Part shown: positions 55,013 through 63,350 of the stretch, in pieces
Layout of the letters: each line of letters begins with the position of its first letter
Numbering within the stretch: position 1 is the stretch's first letter
Source: Martinezella rhizogenes
Lineage (GTDB): Bacteria > Pseudomonadota > Alphaproteobacteria > Rhizobiales > Rhizobiaceae
DNA length: 64,000 nucleotides
Assembly (NCBI RefSeq): GCF_007002745.1
Contig: NZ_SGNY01000004.1
Span: forward strand, 124,001 to 188,000
Reading direction: 5' to 3'
Notes under the pieces: model-generated
The model's input: the letters and a program-made list of their open reading frames with translations, nothing else
The model's database searches: none
Told to the model about the DNA's origin: nothing
Made by a program: the position numbers and the translations under genes

Positions 55013-56311
55013 ATGCGTTTGACACATTTTGCCCTGCTCGCCTGCACCGCGCTCGTTCTTACCGGTTGCAACGATACGCTCGAAACCGTCGAACGCGACG
55101 TTTCCCACGTCAAGAACAAGGTCGATTACCCGTTGTCTCCGTCCATTCTGGCCGAGATCGACAAAAGGGGCATGGATCGCACTTCGCCGATCATGATCCG
55201 CATCTTCAAGGAAGAAGGTGCGCTGGAAATCTGGAAAGCCAGGCGCGACAACCGTTTCGAGAAGATCGCCGGCTACGAGATTTGCGCATGGTCCGGCAAA
55301 CTCGGCCCGAAGGTGAAGGAAGGCGACCGGCAGGCGCCGGAAGGTTTCTACAACCTGACACCTGCGCATCTCAATCCGAACTCGAAATATTATCTCGCCA
55401 TCAATACCGGCTTCCCGAACCGTTACGATGCCGCCAATGGCCGCAACGGCACCAATCTGATGATCCATGGCGCCTGTTCATCCTCAGGCTGTTATTCGAT
55501 GACGGATGCGCAGATTCTTGAAATCTACGGTTTCGCACGCGACGCCTTCAAGGGTGGCCAGAAGACCGTGCAGCTGCAGGCCTTTCCCTTCCGCATGACA
55601 GCGGAAAACATGGCCCGCCACCGCCAGAGCGAACATCTCGAATTCTGGAAGATGCTGAAGGTCGGTTACGACAATTTCGAAGTCACCAAGCGCCCGCCGG
55701 AGGTGAATGTCTGCGAGAAGAAATATGTCTTCAACCAGCAGACGGCAGGCGGCAGCTTCAACGCCTCCGCGCAGTGCCCGGGCATGAGCACGCCGCCCGC
55801 ACTGGTCAGCGCGCTTTCAAGTTACGAAAAGACCTATGATCTCGCCTATGAAAAGGCGATGAAGAAATATGACGGCATGGCCTGGTACGACCCGAGCGAG
55901 GCGGAGCGCAAGGCGCTGGTCGCCGAAAAGCGCAAGGGACGCGAACCCGCCTATGCCCCGACCGGCTCGGCACTGAAGGCCGGCAAGCTGATGAAGGAAA
56001 CGGAATTTGCCGCGCTGATGGAAAAGAAGGCGCAGCAGGTGACGTCGTCCTCCCCGGCGACCGCAGCCACCGCCTCATCCCTGCGTGGCCCACGCACCTC
56101 GACGCCCCAGCCAACCGCCCCACAGTCGAACCCGGCGCCTGCGGCCCCGACCATGGTTGCGACAGCCACCCCCGCGCCTTCGGCCAACGACCAGAGCGGT
56201 GCGGCCGCACAGGGCATCCCGGTTCCAGCCCTCAACCCGCTCGCCTATTCCGCACCGGCACCGGAAGCGCCGGAGAAGAAGCCCTTCTGGAAGTTCTGGG
56301 CCAAGGAATGA
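55013..56311 (+). CDS. L,D-transpeptidase family lipoprotein (YafK-like)
   Basis: Peptidoglycan cross-linking or lipoprotein-anchoring enzyme. 432 residues. The lipobox LTGC places Cys19 at the mature N-terminus. The YkuD-type catalytic motif is IHGACSSSGCYSM: His152, Ser158, Cys160. A long proline/alanine-rich C-terminal tail (about 360-420) ends in PFWKFWAKE. The ATG at 55013 gives a proper lipoprotein signal; upstream codons lack one. It overlaps the TusA-like gene by 4 bp (ATGA). Confidence 0.9.
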   Translation: MRLTHFALLACTALVLTGCNDTLETVERDVSHVKNKVDYPLSPSILAEIDKRGMDRTSPIMIRIFKEEGALEIWKARRDNRFEKIAGYEICAWSGKLGPKVKEGDRQAPEGFYNLTPAHLNPNSKYYLAINTGFPNRYDAANGRNGTNLMIHGACSSSGCYSMTDAQILEIYGFARDAFKGGQKTVQLQAFPFRMTAENMARHRQSEHLEFWKMLKVGYDNFEVTKRPPEVNVCEKKYVFNQQTAGGSFNASAQCPGMSTPPALVSALSSYEKTYDLAYEKAMKKYDGMAWYDPSEAERKALVAEKRKGREPAYAPTGSALKAGKLMKETEFAALMEKKAQQVTSSSPATAATASSLRGPRTSTPQPTAPQSNPAPAAPTMVATATPAPSANDQSGAAAQGIPVPALNPLAYSAPAPEAPEKKPFWKFWAKE

Positions 56312-56544
56312 GCGACACGGCCGAAGTGATTTACGATTTGAGGGGGCTTAAATGCCCCCTTCCGGTTTTAAGAAGCCGCAAGAAGCTTGCTGCGCTGAAA
56401 GCGGGCGATGTTTTGACTGTCGAGACGACGGACCCGCTGGCTGTCATCGATATTGCGCATATGTGCAATGAGGATGGGCATAGTCTGGTTGAGACCGTGG
56501 CAGTGGGTAAGGGACATCGGTTTCGGATTGTGAAGGGGGCGTAG
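56308..56544 (+). CDS. TusA-like sulfur carrier
   Basis: 78 residues. The CPxP motif is Cys16-Pro-Leu-Pro in DLRGLKCPLPVLRSRKKL, the site that carries persulfide sulfur in this family. The rest, ADD-like ETTDPLAVIDIAHMCNEDGHSL, is the usual SirA/TusA fold. Overlaps the L,D-transpeptidase gene by 4 bp, so the pair is co-translated. It could feed tRNA thiolation or another sulfur route; no partner is adjacent. Confidence 0.88.
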   Translation: MSDTAEVIYDLRGLKCPLPVLRSRKKLAALKAGDVLTVETTDPLAVIDIAHMCNEDGHSLVETVAVGKGHRFRIVKGA

Positions 56545-56564
56545 AGCGCTCGCTGCGGAGGTTA

Positions 56565-56739
56565 CCCCCCTCTGTCCTCCCGGACATCTCCCCCTCAAGG
56601 GGGGAGATCAGGTGAGGCACTCGTTCATTCCTTCGCAATGTTGGTCATTGCGGTCTTAGCCACAGGTAAAAATATTGGGAGCAAGCCGCTTGTCGATCTC
56701 CCCCCTTGAGGGGGAGATGTCCGGCAGGACAGAGGGGGG
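56565..56739. repeat. Inverted pair of 45-bp repeats between convergent genes
   Basis: Units at 56565-56609 and 56695-56739 are near-perfect inverted copies (core GGACATCTCCCCCTC with CCCCCC ends), 85 bp apart. They separate the ends of the TusA-like gene and the COG0523 gene. This is a third palindrome family, similar in placement to 42602-42717 and 50429-50616. Confidence 0.7.
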
Positions 56740-56770
56740 TGCCGGCTGCCGCAGACTTTCGCCACTCACC

Positions 56771-57931
56771 TCAAAACCGCATCCCCGAAATCGCCAGCGG
56801 ATTATCCGTCATCGCCTGCCTGTCCGGACGATCGATACCCGGCGCGCCGGTAAATGCGGCAAACAGGTCCTGTACGAAAGCCTCCGGCAAGTCCTTGGTG
56901 ATCAGCACCATGCGCGTGCGCTGATCAGACGGGTCAGGCCAGGCAGCAAGGCGCTCCGGCCTGTGGAAAATGTTCTGCACCCCATGCAGCACCAGCGGCC
57001 GGTCCGGATTGTCCGAGAGCTTGACGACGGCCTTCATGCGCAACAGCTTTTCACCATGCGCCGAGCGCAGCAGATCCACAAACATATCGATCGCCATCGG
57101 CTCGATCGGCTTGTCATGAATGATCGAGAAGGAACGGATCGACGCATCGTGCCGGTTCACATCGTGATGGTGATGGCCATGGTCGCCATGGTGATGGTGG
57201 TGGTGGTGGTCGTGCCCGTGGTCCTGGTCGTGGTCGTGGTCGTGGTCGTGATGATCATGGGCCGCCTCTTCGCCCAGCCAGCGGCCAACATCGGCATTTT
57301 TGCTGCCGGCATCATAAAGACCGTTGTCGAGAAGCGCCGAGGCACTCCAGTCGGGCTTGTCGCCATCCTCGATCGTTGCGCGCGGGTTGAGCGTCTGCAG
57401 GCGCGCCGTCAGTGCAGCAATTGTGGAAACGTCGGCGAGCGCTCGCTTGGTCATCACCAACCGGTCGGCAACGGCCGCCTGCTTCACGGCTTCTTCGTGA
57501 TTGTCGAGCGTGGAGAGGCCGTTCACGGCATCCACCACCGTAATCATGCCGTTGAGCACGAAATTCTGCGCGATCACCGGATTGCCCATGATCGATTGCA
57601 TGACCGGGGCAGGATCGGCAAGGCCGGTGGTCTCGATCACCACCCGCTTCACCGGCTTCAGCTTGCCGGTCTGGACACCATCCATCAGCTCTGCCAGCGT
57701 ATCCACCAGTTCCCCGCGCACCGTGCAGCAGAGGCAGCCTTCCGCCAGTTCGATGATGCCCTCGCCGGCACTTTCAACCAGCATATGATCAATGCTGACA
57801 TCACCAAATTCATTGATGATGATTGCGGCGTCGCTCATCTCGGGGTCCTTGAGGAGCCGGTTGAGCAGCGTCGATTTTCCGGCGCCGAGAAATCCGGTGA
57901 TGATGGAGACCGGTATACGCTCGCGAGACAT
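56771..57931 (-). CDS. Zinc-type COG0523 GTPase metallochaperone
   Basis: G3E-family GTPase of the CobW/ZNG group. 386 residues. GFLGAGKS at 13-20 is Walker A and CLCC (Cys66-Leu-Cys68-Cys69) the metal-binding motif of the family. A histidine-rich loop at about 225-261 holds some 21 His among 38 residues, a metal-collecting segment. The C-terminal CobW_C domain follows. The start at 57931 is the first before the P-loop; upstream residues are not conserved in type. A Zur-like box lies 109 bp upstream, pointing to zinc rather than cobalt. The nearby cobS/cobT does not change that, as no CobW operon is present. Confidence 0.87.
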   Translation of the reverse strand: MSRERIPVSIITGFLGAGKSTLLNRLLKDPEMSDAAIIINEFGDVSIDHMLVESAGEGIIELAEGCLCCTVRGELVDTLAELMDGVQTGKLKPVKRVVIETTGLADPAPVMQSIMGNPVIAQNFVLNGMITVVDAVNGLSTLDNHEEAVKQAAVADRLVMTKRALADVSTIAALTARLQTLNPRATIEDGDKPDWSASALLDNGLYDAGSKNADVGRWLGEEAAHDHHDHDHDHDQDHGHDHHHHHHHGDHGHHHHDVNRHDASIRSFSIIHDKPIEPMAIDMFVDLLRSAHGEKLLRMKAVVKLSDNPDRPLVLHGVQNIFHRPERLAAWPDPSDQRTRMVLITKDLPEAFVQDLFAAFTGAPGIDRPDRQAMTDNPLAISGMRF

Positions 57932-58039
57932 GCCTTGCCTGTATGTTGAGGGCCGCTCCGGCAGATCGTTGAACGATGTTCGAGCCGGAACCGCGCGATA
58001 AAACAGAAATCGCCCAATGCTTGAGGTCATGGGCGAGAC

Positions 58040-58054
58040 TGTAATATCATAACA
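58040..58054 (-). promoter_or_regulatory. Candidate Zur box with embedded -10
   Basis: TGTAATATCATAACA is an imperfect palindrome matching the Zur-site form GTTATAATATAAC. Minus-strand TATGAT inside it resembles a -10 element of the COG0523 gene, so repressor binding would block the promoter. Position 109 bp before the start at 57931. Confidence 0.65.
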
Positions 58055-58122
58055 GATCAGAGCTGCGAATAGCCAATCCGCGGGCGCAGTCGCCCTTCAT
58101 CACTGAAGAGCGATCAAGCCAA

Positions 58123-59292
58123 TCAGAATGTCGGGCGTGGGATCGGGATCGGCACGTTGGCCAGTTCGCCCTTGGCCGCAGATCCCTTGGTCGTGTTGAC
58201 AGCCACGGTCTCGCTGCCCGGGATAAGACCGGCGAAGGAATATTCCGGCGGGCGGGTCATCTCCGTCACATAGGGCGAATGGATGACCATGCGGCCGGCT
58301 TCATCGCGGCCCTCGCTACGCACCTTTGCAGCCTTCGGATTGCAGATTTCGGCGCTGACATCGTTTACATCGCCTGTATCACCATAGGGCGCCAGCGAAG
58401 CAAGCGAAACGCCCTGCCCGGAAGGCGCCGTCAGCCCCATCTGCAGCAGATCAGCAGACTGGTCGGTTCGTCCGGCAAGGCTGTCCGCGCCCAGCACCAC
58501 GGTGATGACGGAGCGGCCATTGCGCACGGCAGAGGACACCTGGTTAAAACCGGAGGCACAGATGAAGCCGGTCTTCATGCCGTCAGCGCCATCAAAGCGG
58601 CCGACCAGCATATTGAAGTTGGCATAATTCTTCTTGCCGGTGGTGACGCCTTCCAGCGAGAAATAGTGGGCGTATTCCGGGAATTCGCGCTTGATGATCA
58701 GCGCCAGCAGCGCCAGATCCCGCGCGGTCGTATATTGCCCCTTGCCGGGCAGGCCGTTGGCGTTCACGTAATGGGTGGAGCTCATGCCCAGCCGCTGCGC
58801 CTGTGCATTCATCTGCGCCACGAAATTATCGGACGTGCCACCGATCGTCTCGGCAATCGCCACGGCAATATCATTGGCGGATTTGATCAGCAGCAGCTTC
58901 AGCGCGCTGTCCATCGTCAGCTTCTGGCCGGGCTTGAAATACATTTTCGAGGCCGGCTGGTCGGCGGCCTTCTTGCTCATCACCACTTCCGTCTGCGGGC
59001 TGAGCTTGCCGGCCTTCATCTGCGAAAAGGCGATATAGGCGGTCATCAGCTTGGTCAGCGACGCCGGATACCACTTGCGGAAGGCTTCCTGATGGGAAAT
59101 CACCTTGCCGGTTTTAACATCCACCACCATTTTCGGATTGGCATTGGCCACGGGTGCTGCGGCAACGAGGCCTGCGGTCATGATGGCAACGGCTGCGGAG
59201 AGCCGCCGGGCGGCGTTTGGCGATTTAACTGTCTGTGGCAAGGCTTGTCCTCGAATTCCCGTCTTCGGTCGGGGAATGGCAATATTCACCAT
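58123..59292 (-). CDS. dacA: D-alanyl-D-alanine carboxypeptidase (penicillin-binding protein)
   Basis: Trims the terminal D-Ala of muropeptide stems in the periplasm. 389 residues. Signal sequence with hydrophobic core AAVAIMTAGLVAAAPVANA; catalytic SxxK at Ser78-Lys81 (PASLTKLMTAYIAF), SAN in KSANDIAVAIAE and the KTG triad in DGMKTGFICASGFN. All three active-site motifs are intact. The start at 59292 has AGGACATAT; a frame to 59319 is possible. Divergent from the M20 gene. Confidence 0.92.
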   Translation of the reverse strand: MVNIAIPRPKTGIRGQALPQTVKSPNAARRLSAAVAIMTAGLVAAAPVANANPKMVVDVKTGKVISHQEAFRKWYPASLTKLMTAYIAFSQMKAGKLSPQTEVVMSKKAADQPASKMYFKPGQKLTMDSALKLLLIKSANDIAVAIAETIGGTSDNFVAQMNAQAQRLGMSSTHYVNANGLPGKGQYTTARDLALLALIIKREFPEYAHYFSLEGVTTGKKNYANFNMLVGRFDGADGMKTGFICASGFNQVSSAVRNGRSVITVVLGADSLAGRTDQSADLLQMGLTAPSGQGVSLASLAPYGDTGDVNDVSAEICNPKAAKVRSEGRDEAGRMVIHSPYVTEMTRPPEYSFAGLIPGSETVAVNTTKGSAAKGELANVPIPIPRPTF

Positions 59293-59405
59293 ATATGTCC
59301 TAGCAATGGCAAAGTACATTGATTACGTCAATTATGCGGCGCACTATCCACCACGGAGGATGGCTTTTACCACACGCCGCACCGATGAACCCAGGAATGA
59401 ACGAA

Positions 59406-60569
59406 ATGCCGATTTTGAACAGAGCCGCCGAACTTCAACAGGAAGTCAGCGAATGGCGGCGTCACCTGCACGAAAATCCCGAGATTTTGTATGATGTCGA
59501 CAACACCGCGGCCTTCGTTGCGGACAAGCTGAAATCTTTTGGCGTTGACGAAATCGTGACCGGTCTCGGCCGCACGGGTGTGGTCGGCATCATCAGGGGC
59601 AATCTTGCCGGTGAACGCACCATCGGCTTTCGCGCGGATATGGACGCCTTGCCCATTTTCGAGGAAACCGGCAAGCCCTGGGCATCGAAAACAGCGGGCG
59701 CGATGCATGCCTGCGGCCATGACGGCCATACCGCCATGCTGCTCGGCGCAGCCAAATATCTCACCGAGACCCGCAACTTCGCGGGCTCGATCGCCGTCAT
59801 CTTCCAGCCCGCCGAAGAAGGTGGCGCTGGCGCGCTCGCCATGGTCGAGGACGGCTTGATGGAGCGTTTCGGCATTAACGAGGTCTATGGCATGCACAAC
59901 ATGCCGGGCATTCCTCTCGGCGCCTTCGCCATCCGCAAGGGCGGCATCATGGCGGCACCGGACAAGTTCTCCATCACGGTCAAGGGCCGGGGCGGCCATG
60001 CGGCACAGCCGCACCGCACCATCGACCCCATCACCATCGGCGCACAGATCGTCGGCAACCTGCAGATGATCGCCTCGCGCAATGCCGATCCGATCCGTTC
60101 GGTCGTCGTGTCCGTCACCCGCTTTCACGCCGGCTCCAGCCACAACATCATCCCCAACGAGGCGCTGATTGCCGGCACGGTGCGCAGCCTCGACGAAACG
60201 GTGCGCGATCTCGCGCAGGAGCGCATCAAGCAGATGGCGGAAGGCATAGCCCTTGCCAATGGCGCAGAAGCCGAAGTCGTCTATGAGCGTTATTGCCCGG
60301 TGACCTTCAACCACGCCGCCGAGACCGACCACGCCATCCGCGTCGCCCGCGATGTGGCGGGAGACCACAATGTCGATCCCGATGTCGATCCCTCCATGGC
60401 CGGCGAAGATTTTTCCTTCATGCTGAAGGAAAGGCCGGGCGCCTTCATCTTCCTCGGCAATGGCGATTCGGCCGGGCTTCATAATCCCGGCTACGATTTT
60501 AACGACGAGGCCATCGCCTACGGCATTTCCTACTGGGTGAAGCTGGCTGAACAGCGTCTCACGAGCTGA
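59406..60569 (+). CDS. M20-family amidohydrolase (hippurate hydrolase-like)
   Basis: Zn-dependent aminoacylase or peptidase. 387 residues. Metal and catalytic motifs are MHACGHDGHTAMLL, FRADMDALPIFEETGK, PAEEGGAGALAMVEDG and DPSMAGEDFSFML. The dimerisation domain has KGRGGHAAQPHRTIDPI. Family members hydrolyse N-acyl amino acids; the exact substrate is not determined. The start at 59406 follows AGGAATGAACGAA. Divergent from dacA. Confidence 0.9.
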   Translation: MPILNRAAELQQEVSEWRRHLHENPEILYDVDNTAAFVADKLKSFGVDEIVTGLGRTGVVGIIRGNLAGERTIGFRADMDALPIFEETGKPWASKTAGAMHACGHDGHTAMLLGAAKYLTETRNFAGSIAVIFQPAEEGGAGALAMVEDGLMERFGINEVYGMHNMPGIPLGAFAIRKGGIMAAPDKFSITVKGRGGHAAQPHRTIDPITIGAQIVGNLQMIASRNADPIRSVVVSVTRFHAGSSHNIIPNEALIAGTVRSLDETVRDLAQERIKQMAEGIALANGAEAEVVYERYCPVTFNHAAETDHAIRVARDVAGDHNVDPDVDPSMAGEDFSFMLKERPGAFIFLGNGDSAGLHNPGYDFNDEAIAYGISYWVKLAEQRLTS

Positions 60570-60664
60570 TTGCCGGCGAGCGCAAAGAAAGCCGAGGAAC
60601 AGATCAACCGCGATGAAGAACGCGGTTGATCCGCAGGCATCGTCAGGTTAAAGAGCAATTCAGT

Positions 60665-60981
60665 GTCCACGTAGCTCAGCAGGATAGAGCACAGGATTCC
60701 TAGTTGATAATTGGGGGCTGCGGTCCGAAAGGCTGTAGTCGATCTGCTCAAATTCGGGGAACGCTTAGCTGGGCTTCCAGCATGCCAATCCCGAGCCAAG
60801 CTTCAGGCGAAAGCCTGTTGAAGGTGTAGAGACTGGTAGGGCAGCGCCTAAAGGCCGCAAGGTCCATGGTGAAGGGACAGTCCAGACCACGAACGCCCTG
60901 CCTATTTTCGGCGGGACGGCGGTTAAAGCCGAAGTGGTATGAATCCTGGGGTCGGAGGTTCGAATCCTCTCGTGGACACCA
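60665..60981 (+). tRNA. tRNA-Arg(CCU) interrupted by a group I intron
   Basis: Mature tRNA is 60665-60701 joined to 60942-60981, 77 nt with encoded CCA. Acceptor stem GTCCACG/CGTGGAC, D stem GCTC/GAGC, anticodon stem CAGGA/TCCTG with loop TTCCTAA giving anticodon CCU, and T arm GGAGG TTCGAAT CCTCT. It matches the known Agrobacterium tRNA-Arg(CCU) that carries a self-splicing group I intron. Intron joins after U36. Confidence 0.96.
60702..60941 (+). ncRNA. Group I self-splicing intron in tRNA-Arg(CCU)
   Basis: 240 nt. The 5' exon ends in U (60701) and the intron ends in G (60941), the group I rule. P7 is seen as GACTG (60831-60835) pairing CAGTC (60878-60882). R and S core motifs are GTGTAGAGACTGG and GGGACAGTCCAGACC. 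It contains no open reading frame, so no homing enzyme is encoded. Splicing follows from known biology of this tRNA family. Confidence 0.93.
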
Positions 60982-61383
60982 TTTTTTCCTGAAATTTACC
61001 TTCTAAAAACAAGGTGGGATAAACCTGCCGTTCCATCCGGCTTCTGCGTCTCTCTGGGATATGCTTCACAAATATGTAAGGGCAAGAAAAGGGTGAGAGT
61101 GGCAATTTGCCCTTTGTCTTTTTAAGACTTTTGAAAAATCATTTCATTGAAGCTGCCACTCTCCTCTATTATTCACCTTCACCGCTTCAAAACATAGAGA
61201 CGTACATCGTTGATACCTTTGTTTAAATTCAAATAATTCGACAATCTTATTCAGTTTCTCATTCCTGATTTCGCATCTATACCATCATTATTTACAAAAT
61301 TCGCACAACAAAACACGCGGAAGTTGACATGAGGAGGAGAATCAACCCTATTGCTGGAAGTCTTATGTTTTAGGGGGGAGACA
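60982..61383. other. AT-rich spacer after the tRNA, no gene seen
   Basis: About 400 bp, visibly AT-richer than the window average. No open frame of interest is present. It contains a 10-bp inverted repeat GAGAGTGGCA (61095-61104) / TGCCACTCTC (61154-61163) and a GGGGGGAGACA ribosome site just before the lipoprotein gene. I see no att-like direct repeat of the tRNA 3' end within this window. Confidence 0.7.
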
Positions 61384-62040
61384 ATGCAAAGAACATTTTT
61401 TGCGTTCGCCATTATTGGCACGCTCACTGCTTGCGAGAGTAATGGAGTGATAGTTCCCCCAAGCCCCTTTATTGGGAAAACAGCAGCACAGCAGGCACTG
61501 GATGGCTCCGCACAAAATATTGCACTCGTTAGCCCTAAAAAACTTCTACCCGGACGCATCTATAAAATAGCGGACAACGATTTCAGAGAAATTTGTGGGA
61601 AAGATATCGAGCAACAAAACAAGTTGAAGGTATTGTCTCCCATCAAAGTCGAAGAAAGCTCAGAGACCATTGCGGATCGTCCGAGGGATATCGAGATCGA
61701 AGTTTTGGGCCAATCGCTCGCGACGTACAACAGCATCAAGGTAAAGGGCTACAAGACCTATGATGTCCGCGACGGCAATAGCCCTGTGGACGCTTCCTAT
61801 ATCTTGGCCAATGTAAAACGAGGCAAAGACAGTTGTTTTGACGCTGTGTTGCCGCGCAACAAGCCCTATCTGGTTGTTGACCAAGTCGCCGTCGGAAATG
61901 AGATCGAAACTTGGTATAAAAGAGGTTTCGGCGCCAGCGTGAGTTTTGGTCCGCTAAAAGCAGGCTTCAAGCCAAAGGACGAAAAAACCGGGACAAGGAG
62001 CGAGCGGGTATTCGGCGCTACTGGTACTCTGGTGCGTTAA
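61384..62040 (+). CDS. Orphan lipoprotein of unknown function
   Basis: 218 residues. Signal peptide with lipobox LTAC (cysteine about residue 17), then a polar, charged mature region: FIGKTAAQQALDGS, DNDFREICGKDIE, and a C-terminal GFGASVSFGPLKAGFKPKDEKTGTRSERVFGATG. Codon use and base composition are less GC-rich than the neighbours. The ATG at 61384 follows GGGGGGAGACA. No family is recognised. It sits alone, next to the tRNA-Arg gene and an AT-rich stretch, so foreign origin is possible. Confidence 0.7.
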   Translation: MQRTFFAFAIIGTLTACESNGVIVPPSPFIGKTAAQQALDGSAQNIALVSPKKLLPGRIYKIADNDFREICGKDIEQQNKLKVLSPIKVEESSETIADRPRDIEIEVLGQSLATYNSIKVKGYKTYDVRDGNSPVDASYILANVKRGKDSCFDAVLPRNKPYLVVDQVAVGNEIETWYKRGFGASVSFGPLKAGFKPKDEKTGTRSERVFGATGTLVR

Positions 62041-62117
62041 CCGAATTGAGGCATCATTCCCTGCTATCCGCTGCAACAACACAGGCGACGCCTACATCTG
62101 GAATCCGAATAGCCGAA

Positions 62118-62150
62118 ACCCTTCGAACAGGTTTGGCCTATTCGAAGGGT
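62118..62150. terminator. Hairpin between the lipoprotein and oxidoreductase genes
   Basis: ACCCTTCGAA (62118-62127) pairs with TTCGAAGGGT (62141-62150), a perfect 10-bp stem between converging genes. A T-run is lacking. Confidence 0.45.
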
Positions 62151-62186
62151 GAGTTTCTCGGCGCAAGCCAGTAACCGGTTGCGCGC

Positions 62187-63350
62187 CTACACCGCCACCG
62201 GCGTGATCCAGCGCGGATCGGCGCTTTCGGCACTGTCCACAACCGCTTCCACAAAGGCCACACCCTTCAGCCCGTCATAGGCAAGCGGAATGTTGCGGCC
62301 GATGGCATCAGGCTCTCGGCCCGCCTTGCGGGCACGGATGGTTTCCGCGAAACCGGCATAGAGGTTGGCGAAGGCCTCCAAATATCCCTCCGGGTGGCCG
62401 GGCGGAGTGCGGGTTCGAACCTTCGCATCTTCGGAAAGATCATCCGCGCCCCGCTTGATGGTCTGCACACGCCCGTTAAGCGGCGTATAGACGAGTTCGT
62501 TCGGCTGTTCCTGAAACCATTGCAGGGAGCCGGCCGCGCCGAAAATCCGCAGACGCACGCCGTTGGAATTGCCGAGCGCCACCTGCGACGACCACAGGAG
62601 CCCCCGTGCGCCGCCCTCATAACGCATCATCACATGGGCATTGTCATCCAGCGCCCGCCCCAGCACGAAAGTGGCGAGATCGGCGGTGAGCGACTGCAGT
62701 TTCAGCCCGGTCACGAAGCCAGCCAGATGATAGGCATGGGTGCCGATATCGCCGATGGAGCCGCCGCGGCCGTTCTTCTTCGGGTCGGTGCGCCATGCCG
62801 CCTGGGCATTGCCCTGCTGTTCGATGGCCGTCGCCATCCATTCCAGCGGATATTCCACCTGCACGGTGCGAACCTCGCCGATCTCACCCGCCGCGACGCG
62901 CGCACGCGCTTCATGCACCATCGGATAGCCGGAATAGGTGTAGGTCACCCCAACGAAGCGGCCGCTTTCCCGCGACAGTTTTTCCAGCGCAATGGCGTCT
63001 TCCAGCGTCGCGGTCAGCGGTTTTTCGCAGATCACGTCGAAACCTGCCTCGATCAGCGCCTTCGCGATCGGATAGTGGGTGAAATTCGGTGTGCAGATTG
63101 CAACCGCATCGACACGATCCTCGCGGGCAGCCTCGCCGGTAATCAGCTCCTGATAGCTGCCATAGCCGCGGGCCGGGTCAAGCCCTTCATTGATCGCAAA
63201 GGCACGGCCCCTTTCGGGATCGGCATCGAAGGATCCGGCCACAAGCACCCATTTGCCGTCAAGGCGTGCGGCAAGACGATGGATATTGCCGATATAGGCC
63301 CCCTGACCGCCACCGATCATACCCAGACGAAGTGGTCTTTCGATAGTCAT
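62187..63350 (-). CDS. Gfo/Idh/MocA family oxidoreductase
   Basis: NAD(P)-dependent sugar or inositol-type dehydrogenase. 387 residues. Nucleotide motif GMIGGGQGAYIGN at the N-terminus, CEKPLT (the EKP motif) near residue 109, and the C-terminal substrate half with GGSIGDIGTHAYHLAGFVTG. The ATG overlaps the isomerase stop by one base (TAATG), so the two are one operon. The sugar acted on is not evident. Confidence 0.9.
   Translation of the reverse strand: MTIERPLRLGMIGGGQGAYIGNIHRLAARLDGKWVLVAGSFDADPERGRAFAINEGLDPARGYGSYQELITGEAAREDRVDAVAICTPNFTHYPIAKALIEAGFDVICEKPLTATLEDAIALEKLSRESGRFVGVTYTYSGYPMVHEARARVAAGEIGEVRTVQVEYPLEWMATAIEQQGNAQAAWRTDPKKNGRGGSIGDIGTHAYHLAGFVTGLKLQSLTADLATFVLGRALDDNAHVMMRYEGGARGLLWSSQVALGNSNGVRLRIFGAAGSLQWFQEQPNELVYTPLNGRVQTIKRGADDLSEDAKVRTRTPPGHPEGYLEAFANLYAGFAETIRARKAGREPDAIGRNIPLAYDGLKGVAFVEAVVDSAESADPRWITPVAV

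Noticed and set aside
57157-57262. Repetitive GTGGTC run in the COG0523 gene
   Set aside because: It encodes the histidine-rich loop on the minus strand, so it is explained by coding and is not a tandem repeat array of separate interest.
60530-60799. Minus-strand open frame across the M20 gene end and tRNA 5' region
   Set aside because: No ribosome site, overlaps a tRNA, and the translation is of random character.
60923-61105. Short minus-strand open frame beginning in the tRNA 3' region
   Set aside because: Its sequence contains STRGFEPPTPGF, the usual product of translating the T-arm of a tRNA on the wrong strand. It is a shadow, not a gene.
60661-62040. Possible integrated island with tRNA att duplication
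   Set aside because: No second copy of the tRNA 3' end and no integrase gene is present in the window, so only the weaker composition evidence remains.
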